Shown here piece by piece: positions 19,474 to 27,436 of a stretch of 64,000 nt of DNA (its first letter is position 1; each line of letters begins with the position of its first letter). The stretch comes from Murimonas intestini (GTDB taxonomy: Bacteria; Bacillota; Clostridia; Lachnospirales; Lachnospiraceae). A program made the translations under genes and the position numbers. Below the pieces are notes generated by a model. The model did no database searches. It had not been told where the DNA came from and worked only from the letters and a program-made list of their open reading frames with translations. The DNA lies in NCBI RefSeq assembly GCF_024622195.1, contig NZ_JANKBI010000002.1, forward strand, positions 310,001 through 374,000, written 5' to 3'.

Positions 19474-20877
19474 ATGAATAATAAAATGATGAAGTGGAAT
19501 TGGAAAAGAATAGCGGCTGCAGGTATGGCAGTCAGCCTTGCAGGGGCAGCACTCTCAGGATGTGCAGGTAAAGCGGATGCGGCAAAGACAGAGGAGACCG
19601 CGGCAAAGACGGAAAATACCGGGGCTGTCAGGACAAAGGCCTCTGATGGCGGGGAGAGCGTCACTTTAAAATTCTGGAAGGCTTCTGCAAACGACGAGAG
19701 GAATGCCTGGTGGGAAGAGACGATCGCAAAATTTGAGGCGGAGAATCCGGGAATTGAGATAGAATACCTGGGTGTGGCAGGCGATGACAGCGCTTTCAAC
19801 CAGAAACTGGATATGGCATTTGCGGCGGGGGAGATGCCGGATGTGATAAGCACATACTGTGAAGCAAATTATATTACAAGAGAGCTTCTGGAACCTCTTG
19901 ATTCCTACTTTGAGAATTGGGAAAGCAGGGACCAGATACCGGAGGTATACCTGGAGCAGGTCAGGGCAATGGATTATGCAAGCGAGGACAAGAAGCTGTA
20001 TACGATCCCATTCGGAGGAAATGTCCAGTGCATGTATGCGCGCCCTGATATCTTAAAAGAAAGCGGACTTGATATCCCCGGGACCTGGGATGAGTTCTTC
20101 ACAGCTGCCGAGACAGCAACAGATAAGGAACAGGGACTTTATGGATATGTCATCCGTGGAGGCTCAGGCGGAGCAAATGCGCTGGAGATGCTCATGTATT
20201 CTTATTCCGGCATTACAGATTTCTTTATCGATGATAAATGTACGCTCAATGATCCCAGGAATGTAGAGTTTGTGGAAAGATTCTTAGGCAATTATGGCGT
20301 CCTTACTTCTGAAGATGACATAAACAAGGGATGGCCTGAGATGGCAGCCCAGTACCAGTCTGGAAAAGCCGTTCTCATGATGCACAATCTGGGCTCTGCA
20401 CAGGCGAATTATGAGGCCTTTAAAAATGATGAGAATGTTATAAAAGCAGTGCCTCTTCCAAAGGGAGTGGATGGAAAGCTGACCCTGCCTACCTCAAAGC
20501 CTGCAGGAAACATGATAACTGCAGCATCTGAGCACAAAGAAGAGGCATGGAAGTTCGTGTCATGGCTGGCAGAAAAAGAACAGGCCAGTGCCTATGAGCA
20601 GATGATGGGGAATCTTCCTGTGAACTCAGAAGCAATAAAGGACAGCTGGGTCCAGGATATCAGCTATATGAAAATGGGCGCTGACGCGTACACAAGCCCG
20701 GATTCACAGTTCTGCAGCTTTCCGTACTACCTTCCGAATTTCACTAATATAGAGACAAACTATGCAATGCCGAATATGCAGAAGGTCCTTCTGGGGCAGA
20801 TGGAAGTACAGGAATTTATGGACGGCTGGGCAGCTGAGCTTCAGAAGGAATATGATAAGGTCGTGCTTGGAAAATAG
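19474..20877 (+). CDS. Sugar ABC transporter binding lipoprotein, MalE-like
   Basis: This 467-residue lipoprotein has a signal peptide ending at the lipobox ALSGC (C30), an Ala/Lys/Thr-rich linker, then a family 1 solute-binding domain starting at VTLKFWKAS. The ATG at 19474 was preferred over in-frame starts that overlap the permease because only it leads directly into a signal peptide. It should deliver an oligosaccharide to the two permeases upstream. The next gene codes for a GH95 enzyme, so a fucosylated (or alpha-L-galactosylated) oligosaccharide is a reasonable ligand; that is inference. Confidence 0.92.
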   Translation: MNNKMMKWNWKRIAAAGMAVSLAGAALSGCAGKADAAKTEETAAKTENTGAVRTKASDGGESVTLKFWKASANDERNAWWEETIAKFEAENPGIEIEYLGVAGDDSAFNQKLDMAFAAGEMPDVISTYCEANYITRELLEPLDSYFENWESRDQIPEVYLEQVRAMDYASEDKKLYTIPFGGNVQCMYARPDILKESGLDIPGTWDEFFTAAETATDKEQGLYGYVIRGGSGGANALEMLMYSYSGITDFFIDDKCTLNDPRNVEFVERFLGNYGVLTSEDDINKGWPEMAAQYQSGKAVLMMHNLGSAQANYEAFKNDENVIKAVPLPKGVDGKLTLPTSKPAGNMITAASEHKEEAWKFVSWLAEKEQASAYEQMMGNLPVNSEAIKDSWVQDISYMKMGADAYTSPDSQFCSFPYYLPNFTNIETNYAMPNMQKVLLGQMEVQEFMDGWAAELQKEYDKVVLGK

Positions 20878-20890
20878 AAAGGCGGTTAAG

Positions 20891-23191
20891 ATGGGGGCAG
20901 ATAAACTGTGGTACAGAAAGCCGGCAAAAACCTGGATACAGGGTATGCCGCTTGGCAATGGCCGGATGGGTGCAATGATCCAGGGGCATTTGAGGAATGA
21001 GACTGTAGTTCTAAATGATGACACAGTGTGGGCGTGCGGATTTACTGACAGGAATAACCAGGAGTCCGCAGCGTACCTGCCCCGGGTACGCAGGCTTTTG
21101 ATGCAGGGGGAGCCAGAGAGGGCGCAGATGCTCTCAGAGATGGCCATGGTAGGCACGCCCAAAAAAGGTTCAGCTTATCAGATGCTTGGAGAATTGAATC
21201 TGATCTTTTCAGACCACTGTGATGATTCAATGGAAATTTTCAGGGAAGGGACAGCGCTTGCTGCCATGACTGACCTGTTTGGAAAAAGAGTCAGGAATTA
21301 CAGGCGCGGGCTGGACATGTCAGAGGCTGCCGCATACGTAAGTTATGAGCTGGACGGCGCAGAATATACAAGAGAATTCATAGTCAGCCAGCCTGATAAT
21401 GTGATGGCAGTCCGCCTTGCATCAAAGCAGAGAGGCGGACTGCAGGTGGGGATATCCCTGTCAAGGAGGTTTGACGCATCAGTCAGGACAGAGGGAGAAC
21501 GGCGGATCTGCATGGAAGGCCGGTGCGGCGCAGGCGGCTCCGGATTCTGTGTGATCCTCTCGGCGGAGACGCCTGACGGAAAGATACAGCCGGTGGGAGA
21601 TTACCTGTATATTGAAAATGCCAGTGAGATCATTTTAAAGATAGTGTCTGAGACAGACCAGAGATGTGCAGAGTATTCAAAGATCTGCCGGGAGCGTATA
21701 GACAGGGTGGAGCATATTCCGTACAGTGAGATCCGCAGGAGGCACACAGAGGAATATCAGAGCTGGTATAACAGAGTCAAGCTTGAGCTTTCATGTGATC
21801 CAGGGCTGCTTTCATTGCCCACGGATGAACGCCTGCAGAGGATTAGGCAGGGAGAAACTGACAATGGAATGATAGAGGCTTATTTTAACTTCGGGCGTTA
21901 TCTTTTGATATCCTGCAGCCGTCCTGGATCGGAGGCGGCAAATCTTCAGGGAATCTGGTGCAATAGCTTTGTTCCTGAGTGGGACAGCAAATATACTGTA
22001 AATATCAATACCCAGATGAATTATTGGCCTGCCGAAGCGTGCGGTCTGGGGGACTGTCAACTGCCTCTGTTCGGACTCATAGAAAAGGCAAGGGTAAACG
22101 GGCGTGAGACAGCACAAAGGATGTATGGGTGCAGGGGCTTTGTCATTCATCACAATACAGATCTGTGGGGTGACACGGCACCGTATGACCATACGCGTGC
22201 GGGCCTCTGGCCCATGGGGGGAGCGTGGCTCTGTTATCACCTGTGGGAACATTATCTCTACAGCTGTGACCAGGATTTCCTCAGGGAAAAGGCATATCCT
22301 GTGATGAAGGAGGCAGCAGAATTCTTCCTGGATTACCTGCAGGAGGATGAGCATGGGCAGCTGCTCAGTGGCCCGTCTCTGTCGCCTGAAAACAGATATA
22401 TAACAGAGGACGGCCAGATGGGAAGCCTGTGTATGTCGCCTGCTATGGATACGCAGATCATAAGAGGGCTGTTCGGGAGGTGCCTGGATGCCGCCGCCTG
22501 CCTGCATATAAGTGACAGCTTTACCTGCCGTGTAACAGAGAGCATGGGGAAACTGCCGCCCATGAAAATCGGGAAAGGCGGGAGACTGCAGGAGTGGATG
22601 GAGGACTACCAGGAGACTGATCCGGGACACAGGCATATCTCACATCTGTTTGCTGTCTATCCTGACTCGCAGATTAACAGAGAAGAGACGCCCAAGCTTT
22701 TTGAGGCGGCCAGAAAGTCCCTTGAGAGACGTGTAAAGAATGACGGAGGCGGAACAGGCTGGAGCCTTGCATGGATGACGGCATTCAGGGCCAGGTTCAG
22801 GGAGGCGGAGCAGGCAGAAGAGACATTGTACAGGCTGCTGCGTGATATGACAGAGGACAGCCTGCTGAATCTGCATCCTCCTCATACATTTCAGATCGAC
22901 GGTAATCTGGGGGCTGCTGCGGGGATTACGGAGATGCTCATGCAGTGCAGAAAGGATACACTGTATATCATGCCAGCACTCCCTGAGCATTGGAGAGAAG
23001 GGTCTGTAAAGGGACTTCGTGCATATGGCGGCCTGGAGATAGATATGGAGTGGGCAGATAAAAGGTGCGCCGTCACATTCCGGGCACATAAAGATGTCAA
23101 AAAGTTTGTGAGAACCGGAAAAGAAGATTCTGCATTTTGTACGGTTGATTTAAAGGAAGGGGAAAACTGCAGACAGGAATTTCAGATGTGA
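20891..23191 (+). CDS. GH95 alpha-L-fucosidase (or alpha-L-galactosidase)
   Basis: This 766-residue cytosolic enzyme starts with the GH95/65N fold (WIQGMPLGNGRMGAMIQG). The ATG at 20891 is 13 bases after the binding-protein stop and has aaaggcgg upstream. Catalytic landmarks match the AfcA pattern: N371 and N373 in NINTQMNYWPAE, E500 in SLSPEN and D670 in QIDGNLGAAAGITEML. GH95 enzymes invert the configuration at the anomeric carbon, usually of alpha-1,2-linked L-fucose, and a few prefer L-galactose. With no signal peptide it should trim imported oligosaccharides. It is the last gene of the second locus. Confidence 0.92.
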   Translation: MGADKLWYRKPAKTWIQGMPLGNGRMGAMIQGHLRNETVVLNDDTVWACGFTDRNNQESAAYLPRVRRLLMQGEPERAQMLSEMAMVGTPKKGSAYQMLGELNLIFSDHCDDSMEIFREGTALAAMTDLFGKRVRNYRRGLDMSEAAAYVSYELDGAEYTREFIVSQPDNVMAVRLASKQRGGLQVGISLSRRFDASVRTEGERRICMEGRCGAGGSGFCVILSAETPDGKIQPVGDYLYIENASEIILKIVSETDQRCAEYSKICRERIDRVEHIPYSEIRRRHTEEYQSWYNRVKLELSCDPGLLSLPTDERLQRIRQGETDNGMIEAYFNFGRYLLISCSRPGSEAANLQGIWCNSFVPEWDSKYTVNINTQMNYWPAEACGLGDCQLPLFGLIEKARVNGRETAQRMYGCRGFVIHHNTDLWGDTAPYDHTRAGLWPMGGAWLCYHLWEHYLYSCDQDFLREKAYPVMKEAAEFFLDYLQEDEHGQLLSGPSLSPENRYITEDGQMGSLCMSPAMDTQIIRGLFGRCLDAAACLHISDSFTCRVTESMGKLPPMKIGKGGRLQEWMEDYQETDPGHRHISHLFAVYPDSQINREETPKLFEAARKSLERRVKNDGGGTGWSLAWMTAFRARFREAEQAEETLYRLLRDMTEDSLLNLHPPHTFQIDGNLGAAAGITEMLMQCRKDTLYIMPALPEHWREGSVKGLRAYGGLEIDMEWADKRCAVTFRAHKDVKKFVRTGKEDSAFCTVDLKEGENCRQEFQM

Positions 23192-23233
23192 CAGGAGGGC
23201 TGTTTGTTTTTTAGTGCTGCTTAGAATTTACTT

Positions 23234-23295
23234 CCGCAGGCAGCAGGCCAAGGTCAAACAAGCTTAAGCAAGCTAGACTTTGGCGGCTGCCGCGG
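23234..23295. terminator. Long hairpin between GH95 and carbamate kinase genes
   Basis: The left arm (23234-23255) and right arm (23276-23295) pair over about 19 positions, with small bulges and one G-U pair, around a 20-base loop. It lies between the stops of two convergent genes, which is where a shared terminator is expected. There is no long T run, so simple intrinsic termination is uncertain. Confidence 0.55.
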
Positions 23296-23351
23296 GAATG
23301 TATCGCTCTGCTCATATTCAATGGTCAGCGCTGCCCTGGAGCGTGGCAGCA

Positions 23352-24284
23352 TTATTTTGTAATGACGGTGCCGGTCCTGCCAAGCATGGCGTCAGCAGCA
23401 TGTTCCAGATTTGTGATGATAGCTTTGCGGCCTTCACCGCTGGTGACAAAGTCAACAGACGCCTGGATCTTCGGCTGCATGGCAGCCTTGCCGAATTCAC
23501 TGTTTTCAATATGTGTCAAAGCTTCGGCAGCAGTTATATTATCGAGCGCCTTTGGCTGGTTTGTATGGTACGCGATGCAGACTTTTTCTTCATTTGTCAG
23601 GATCATAAGAACATCAGCATCGATAAGTTCAGCAAGTTTGCCTGCAGCCAGGTCTTTTTCAATGATGGCGCTGGCGCCTTTAAGAGCGCTTCCCTGTGCA
23701 AGAACGGGGATTCCGCCGCCGCCGCATGCAATAACAAGCTGTCCGGCATCCACCAGGGCGCGGATGGCATCGATCTCTATGATATCCTTGGGACGCGGGG
23801 CTGCAACGATCCTTCGAAATCCGCCTCCGGGCACTTCAGTGACAAAGTTTCCCTTCTTTTCTTCCTCCTCTGCTTCCTCAGAGGTCAGGATACGGCCTAT
23901 TTCCTTGACAGGATTATACAGGGCATCATCGTAGGGATCCACCAGCACCTGTGTGATGACAGTGCTTACGGGTTTGTAGATTCCTCTGCCCACCAGCTCC
24001 GCACGGATGGCATTCTGAAGGTCATATCCGATATATCCCTGGCTCATGGCAGAGCAGACGGACATAGGCGCTACAGTATAGTCATCATGTGATTTGCCGA
24101 ATTCATTCATTGCAGTGTGGATCATGCCTACCTGGGGGGCATTGCTGTGGGAGATGATGAGCTGGCATCCGGCCTCAACCAGATCTGCCAGTACCTTTGC
24201 AGATTTTTTGACAGCAACCTGCTGTTCCGGCAGAGTAGTACCAAGTGCCTTATGGCCTAATGCGATAACAACCTTTTTCTTCAT
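23352..24284 (-). CDS. arcC: Carbamate kinase
   Basis: This 310-residue amino-acid-kinase-fold enzyme makes ATP and carbamate from carbamoyl phosphate and ADP, the last step of arginine or related ureido-compound fermentation. It begins KKKVVIALGHKALG and contains ACGGGGIPV, near the carbamoyl-phosphate and ATP site. The ATG at 24282-24284 follows an agaggt site; the frame extends to 24455 but overlaps the promoter region. No arginine deiminase or carbamoyltransferase gene is adjacent, so its carbamoyl phosphate must come from enzymes encoded elsewhere. Symbol arcC is by family. Confidence 0.93.
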   Translation of the reverse strand: MKKKVVIALGHKALGTTLPEQQVAVKKSAKVLADLVEAGCQLIISHSNAPQVGMIHTAMNEFGKSHDDYTVAPMSVCSAMSQGYIGYDLQNAIRAELVGRGIYKPVSTVITQVLVDPYDDALYNPVKEIGRILTSEEAEEEEKKGNFVTEVPGGGFRRIVAAPRPKDIIEIDAIRALVDAGQLVIACGGGGIPVLAQGSALKGASAIIEKDLAAGKLAELIDADVLMILTNEEKVCIAYHTNQPKALDNITAAEALTHIENSEFGKAAMQPKIQASVDFVTSGEGRKAIITNLEHAADAMLGRTGTVITK

Positions 24285-24392
24285 ATAATTTACCTCTTTC
24301 ATGTCTATTTTTATGCGGTCCAAAGACCATGTAGTATCAGAACAGATGGGTATATAATTGTTCAGTACCTTCACAGTTACAGTTATTGTATA

Positions 24393-24421
24393 ATTATATA
24401 AGTTAGATAAAAAAATTGCAA
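24393..24421 (-). promoter_or_regulatory. Probable promoter of carbamate kinase gene
   Basis: Read on the - strand, TTGCAA (24416-24421) and a perfect TATAAT (24393-24398) are 17 bases apart, about 110 bases before the arcC start. A TATAAT on the + strand at 24389-24394 overlaps it, so the divergent cupin promoter probably shares the same DNA. Confidence 0.5.
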
Positions 24422-24453
24422 GAGTGGATATTACTTTCCAAAAAGGAGAAATC

Positions 24454-24783
24454 ATGTTTACAAAAAATGAATCAGGAATATTTCAGAGCGCAGGAGAGGG
24501 AGTTACCAGGAAAATATTATCCTGGAGCGAGAATATGATGATCGTGGAGATGGAATTTAAAAAGGGGGCTACAGGAGCTCTGCACAGGCATATCCATGAA
24601 CAGATCGGATATGTGGTTAAGGGAAAGCTTGAGCTTACGGATGAAGGAGAGAAGACTGTCCTTATTGAGGGTGACAGTTATTACATGGCTCCGGGGGAAG
24701 AGCATGGAGTGAAAGCTCTGGAAGAGACTAAGCTGATAGATGTCTTCACTCCAATGAGACAAGATTTTCTATTCACTTTGTGA
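24454..24783 (+). CDS. Small cupin-domain protein
   Basis: This 109-residue single-domain cupin has the two metal-binding motifs: H44, H46, H48 and Q50 in LHRHIHEQIGYVVKGKLEL, then H84 in APGEEHGV. The ATG at 24454 has aaaaaggag just upstream. Proteins of this type bind a divalent metal and act as sugar or small-molecule isomerases, dioxygenases or binding proteins; the actual role cannot be read from the sequence. It is divergent from arcC. Its final codons and stop lie in a degenerate copy of the dispersed repeat found at 39174 and 41635. Confidence 0.85.
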   Translation: MFTKNESGIFQSAGEGVTRKILSWSENMMIVEMEFKKGATGALHRHIHEQIGYVVKGKLELTDEGEKTVLIEGDSYYMAPGEEHGVKALEETKLIDVFTPMRQDFLFTL

Positions 24784-24858
24784 CCAGTAGCATACTCCGC
24801 GATACACAGAAACGGCAAAAATGCCGTTTTGCGCTTCAGCTCTCGTGATTTTCTTTGC
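24770..24858. repeat. Degenerate, truncated copy of the 142-base dispersed repeat
   Basis: This stretch aligns with the left two thirds of the elements at 39174 and 41635, sharing for example gtgaccagta, tccgcgat and acagaaacggcaaaaa. It lacks the outermost left terminus and the whole right terminus. It overlaps the 3' end of the cupin gene, whose TGA stop is the repeat's own g-TGA-cc. Confidence 0.75.
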
Positions 24859-24961
24859 CGGGTAAATAAGGAATGAAAATGACATAAATGTGCATTAAAG
24901 TCAGAAAATAGATTACAATTATTACCAATAAAAAATAATATATTTTTAATTGAAATAATGC

Positions 24962-24990
24962 TTGACAAAATTCAACACCAGAGATATAAT
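24962..24990 (+). promoter_or_regulatory. Perfect-consensus sigma-A promoter
   Basis: TTGACA at 24962-24967 and TATAAT at 24985-24990 with the optimal 17-base spacer. It is the best housekeeping promoter match I found in the window, yet no protein gene of convincing size follows for about 800 bases. Transcription should start near 24,997 and run into the C-poor region that ends at the terminator at 25579. Confidence 0.88.
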
Positions 24991-24996
24991 GAAAAC

Positions 24997-25625
24997 AACA
25001 AAAGAAGAGAGAGTAAAATTAAAGCACAAAAGAAGGGAAATACCAAGGAGGACGGTCCAATGGGAAGGTAATTTAAAAGAAGTCATTTCAATTCAATAGG
25101 ATACAGAATGAAGTAATTGTCTGAGAAGGCGAATGACTGAAATTAAAAATAATCCAAGGAGGTACAGACCACCAAAAACTTAATCTTACTTGCTTTTGTA
25201 TAAACAAAGGTGAGAAAAAAACAATTAAATAGTAAAAATGATTTGAAGTTCAAGGATAAAAAATTAAAGTCCGGAAGATTAAAACTGACAACGAAGATTA
25301 AACGAGTTCAGGAAATTGAAAAAACGATAAGAAGAAATTGAAGTGTAAAGTAAGAAGATAGTGATTGAAGAACTTAGAGTACCAATAAGAAATTTGAGGA
25401 ACAGTAAGAACTGAAATTAAGAGTCGATTTATTTTAAGAAACGAAGTTTTAGAAGATCAGAAGTATCATTTTAGGAATTGATAATTTAGTTGGAAAGTTC
25501 TAATGATGAAGGATGATAGTTTTAATCTGAGAAGTGAGAATCATGGAACAGAGAGGTAAGTTAATGATTGAAGTTCAGTAGAGAACGGGCATGGTAAAAA
25601 AAGTACATGTCCGTTCTCTATTTTT
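24997..25625 (+). ncRNA. Candidate long non-coding RNA, C-poor and purine-rich
   Basis: A perfect promoter and a strong intrinsic terminator enclose about 630 bases without a credible protein gene. Counted by eye, 25201-25560 is about 46% A, 25% T, 22% G and 7% C; the flanking genes are near balanced. Stops occur often in all three + frames. The 5' part holds two exact copies of ccaaggagg (25043-25051 and 25154-25162); the first precedes a three-codon ORF (ATG at 25060, stop at 25069). A few weak hairpins can be drawn in 25080-25140, but the middle has too little C to be strongly folded. I do not recognise it as RNase P, tmRNA, SRP, 6S or OLE RNA. It could be a regulatory or protein-sponge RNA, or a string of tiny ORFs. 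Confidence 0.6.
25579..25625 (+). terminator. Strong intrinsic terminator of the C-poor transcript
   Basis: A 15-base-pair stem with one G-U pair (tagagaacgggcatg at 25579-25593 with catgtccgttctcta at 25606-25620) and a 12-base A-rich loop is followed by TTTTT. It closes the transcription unit opened by the promoter at 24962. Confidence 0.9.
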
Positions 25626-25811
25626 ATTTCTGCTGACAATGAGCCGGGTAAACATGCCTGCATGTGCATTGGGCGAATGCAGCGAGGATACTTGATTTCA
25701 GGGAAAAATGCCTGGATAAGCATCATGGAATGCTTTGATGAGTATAAATATAACAGTTAAGCAACATATAAATAGCTAAAATGACAGAAGACAGAGGAGG
25801 CAGATTTTAAT

Positions 25812-26348
25812 TTGGATGCGTGTACGATTTATTATGACAGCAGCAGTGCGGACAGTGTAATGGCAGCTAAGGTACTGGCTGAAGATATAGGCGGTATTGC
25901 TGTCTGCGCCCAGTCATGTTCCGGGCGGATTATTTATGAGAAAAATACTGAGGTGGGGTTTATCTTTGCCAGTGATGAAGGTGCACTGCCTGCAGTTATG
26001 CGAAATGTGGCAAACCGTATAGTTATGGATAAAAACAGTTACATATTTGCGGTAGTCATAGGGGGGCCGCGTGAAGTAAAAGCCGTAAAGGAAATTTATG
26101 AGCTGCTTGAGAACAGGGGATATCAGCTTTCATGTGCCTATACAGAATTCCTGCTTGCCAAGATATCGCCGGACTGGCGGGAACAGTTTGAACAGGTGGA
26201 AGAGGATATAGCCAGCAGACACGAGACATTCAGTGAGAGAAGAAACTACCTTCAGAGCCTCTCCAGGAGCGAGCTGAAAAAAGTGATGAAAAAAAATCTC
26301 AAGGAATTTCTTGAGTTTAAGAAAAGACAGAAAAAGGGAGCCAGGTAG
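25812..26348 (+). CDS. Unrecognised 178-residue protein, possible flavodoxin-like fold
   Basis: I do not recognise this protein. It starts at a TTG (25812) with gaggagg eleven bases upstream; no in-frame ATG fits as well. The N-terminus, CTIYYDSSSADSVMAAKVLAEDIGG, and the later VVIGGPREVKAVKEIYELLENRGY alternate beta strands and helices as flavodoxin-like proteins do, but there is no clear FMN-binding loop. The last 40 residues are a charged helix rich in Lys and Arg (RSELKKVMKKNLKEFLEFKKRQKK). It follows the candidate ncRNA and precedes the spoIIIA operon, with its own terminator, so it is probably a separate unit. Confidence 0.7.
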   Translation: MDACTIYYDSSSADSVMAAKVLAEDIGGIAVCAQSCSGRIIYEKNTEVGFIFASDEGALPAVMRNVANRIVMDKNSYIFAVVIGGPREVKAVKEIYELLENRGYQLSCAYTEFLLAKISPDWREQFEQVEEDIASRHETFSERRNYLQSLSRSELKKVMKKNLKEFLEFKKRQKKGAR

Positions 26349-26374
26349 GATACAGGCCGGGTGCCTTTTAAGAT

Positions 26375-26420
26375 AACCGTTGTTAAAACCGGATCAGCCG
26401 GATTTTGACAGCGGTTTTTT
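26375..26420 (+). terminator. Intrinsic terminator before spoIIIA
   Basis: The left arm (aaccgttgttaaaaccgg, 26375-26392) pairs with ccggattttgacagcggtt (26398-26416) with a few G-U pairs and one bulge, followed by TTTT. It ends the 25812 gene and insulates the sporulation operon. Confidence 0.85.
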
Positions 26421-26423
26421 AAT

Positions 26424-26451
26424 GCATATTTATGGGACAGCCTCATATATT
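26424..26451 (+). promoter_or_regulatory. Candidate sigma-E promoter of spoIIIA
   Basis: GCATATT (26424-26430) matches the sigma-E -35 consensus KMATATT, and CATATATT (26444-26451) matches the -10 CATACAMT at six of eight bases. The spacer is 13 bases, one shorter than usual. It lies 20 bases before the spoIIIAA start, where mother-cell transcription is expected in endospore formers. Confidence 0.5.
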
Positions 26452-26470
26452 GTGTAAAAGGGGTGAGAGC

Positions 26471-27436
26471 ATGAAGGGAAAGGATGAGCTGATTAAGATA
26501 TTTTCAATCAGACTGCGGGGAATCCTGCAGAGGATGGATGTAGACCTGGAACAGCTGCAGGAGATCAGGCTGAGGGTGGATAAGCCTCTTATGATAGCCT
26601 ATGGGGGACGTGAATATTTTGTGGCGGAGAGCGGGAGGATCTCACTGGATGAGGCGTCCGGGTATGTGGTAGATAAAAAAGAACTGCTGGAGACCATGGA
26701 ATATATTGCAAACTATTCACTGTATGCATTTGAAGATGAATTAAGGCAGGGCTTTATAACAATACAGGGCGGACACAGGGTAGGGGTGGCAGGTAAGATA
26801 GTGATGGATGGGGACAAGATTAAAAGTGTCAAATATATCTCCTTTATCAATGTGAGGCTTTCCCACCAGATAAAGGGATGCGCCGGGGAGGTGCTTCCAT
26901 ATGTCATACAGGGGGAAGAGGTATGCCATACGCTGATCATTTCGCCCCCCAGATGCGGAAAGACAACACTGCTCAGGGATATGATCCGTCAGCTGTCTAA
27001 TGGAACAGATTATTTCCCGGGCATTACGGTAGGAGTGGTGGATGAACGGTCGGAGATAGGGGGAGCATATCTTGGAGTGCCCCAGAATGACCTGGGGATC
27101 AGGACAGATGTGCTGGACTGCTGTCCAAAGGCTGAAGGGATGATGATGCTGGTGCGCTCCATGTCACCCAGGATCATAGCTGTTGATGAAATCGGAGATT
27201 ATGGCGATATCCATGCCATTGAGACTGTACTGCACTGCGGATGCAAACTTCTGGCAACCGTGCATGGCAGCTCCATAGAAGATGTAAAGAAAAAACCTCT
27301 TTTGCAGAAGCTTGTCCTGGAACGGATCTTTGAGCGCTATGTCATACTGCACAACCATAACCAGGTGGGGAAGGTGAAGGCGATTTTTGATGCAAGAGGA
27401 ACAGCGCTGTACGAAGGGAGGGGGACGGGATGCTGA
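26471..27436 (+). CDS. spoIIIAA: Stage III sporulation ATPase SpoIIIAA
   Basis: This 321-residue ATPase is the cytosolic motor of the SpoIIIA-SpoIIQ channel linking mother cell and forespore, and resembles secretion ATPases. The Walker A region is PPRCGKTT (K164), followed by a Walker B-like stretch ending MSPRIIAVDEIGDYGDI. The ATG at 26471 follows aaaaggggtgag; a longer frame from 26432 overlaps the sigma-E promoter. It is the first of eight spoIIIA genes in the standard order, and spoIIIAB starts before its stop. Confidence 0.97.
   Translation: MKGKDELIKIFSIRLRGILQRMDVDLEQLQEIRLRVDKPLMIAYGGREYFVAESGRISLDEASGYVVDKKELLETMEYIANYSLYAFEDELRQGFITIQGGHRVGVAGKIVMDGDKIKSVKYISFINVRLSHQIKGCAGEVLPYVIQGEEVCHTLIISPPRCGKTTLLRDMIRQLSNGTDYFPGITVGVVDERSEIGGAYLGVPQNDLGIRTDVLDCCPKAEGMMMLVRSMSPRIIAVDEIGDYGDIHAIETVLHCGCKLLATVHGSSIEDVKKKPLLQKLVLERIFERYVILHNHNQVGKVKAIFDARGTALYEGRGTGC

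Noticed and set aside
21812..22636. 274-codon antisense frame within the GH95 gene
   Set aside because: It overlaps catalytic motifs of the + strand enzyme and shows no protein family features.
23280..24092. 270-codon + strand frame antisense to carbamate kinase
   Set aside because: The - strand frame has unmistakable carbamate kinase motifs; the + frame is a shadow with biased, unfamiliar sequence.
24997..25625. C-poor region as tmRNA, RNase P RNA, SRP RNA or 6S RNA
   Set aside because: None of their conserved core sequences or strong helices is visible, and the C content is too low for such structured RNAs.
24997..25625. C-poor region as a CRISPR array or tandem repeat
   Set aside because: Short motifs such as gaagatta and ttgaagttca recur, but not at regular spacing and without constant repeat units.
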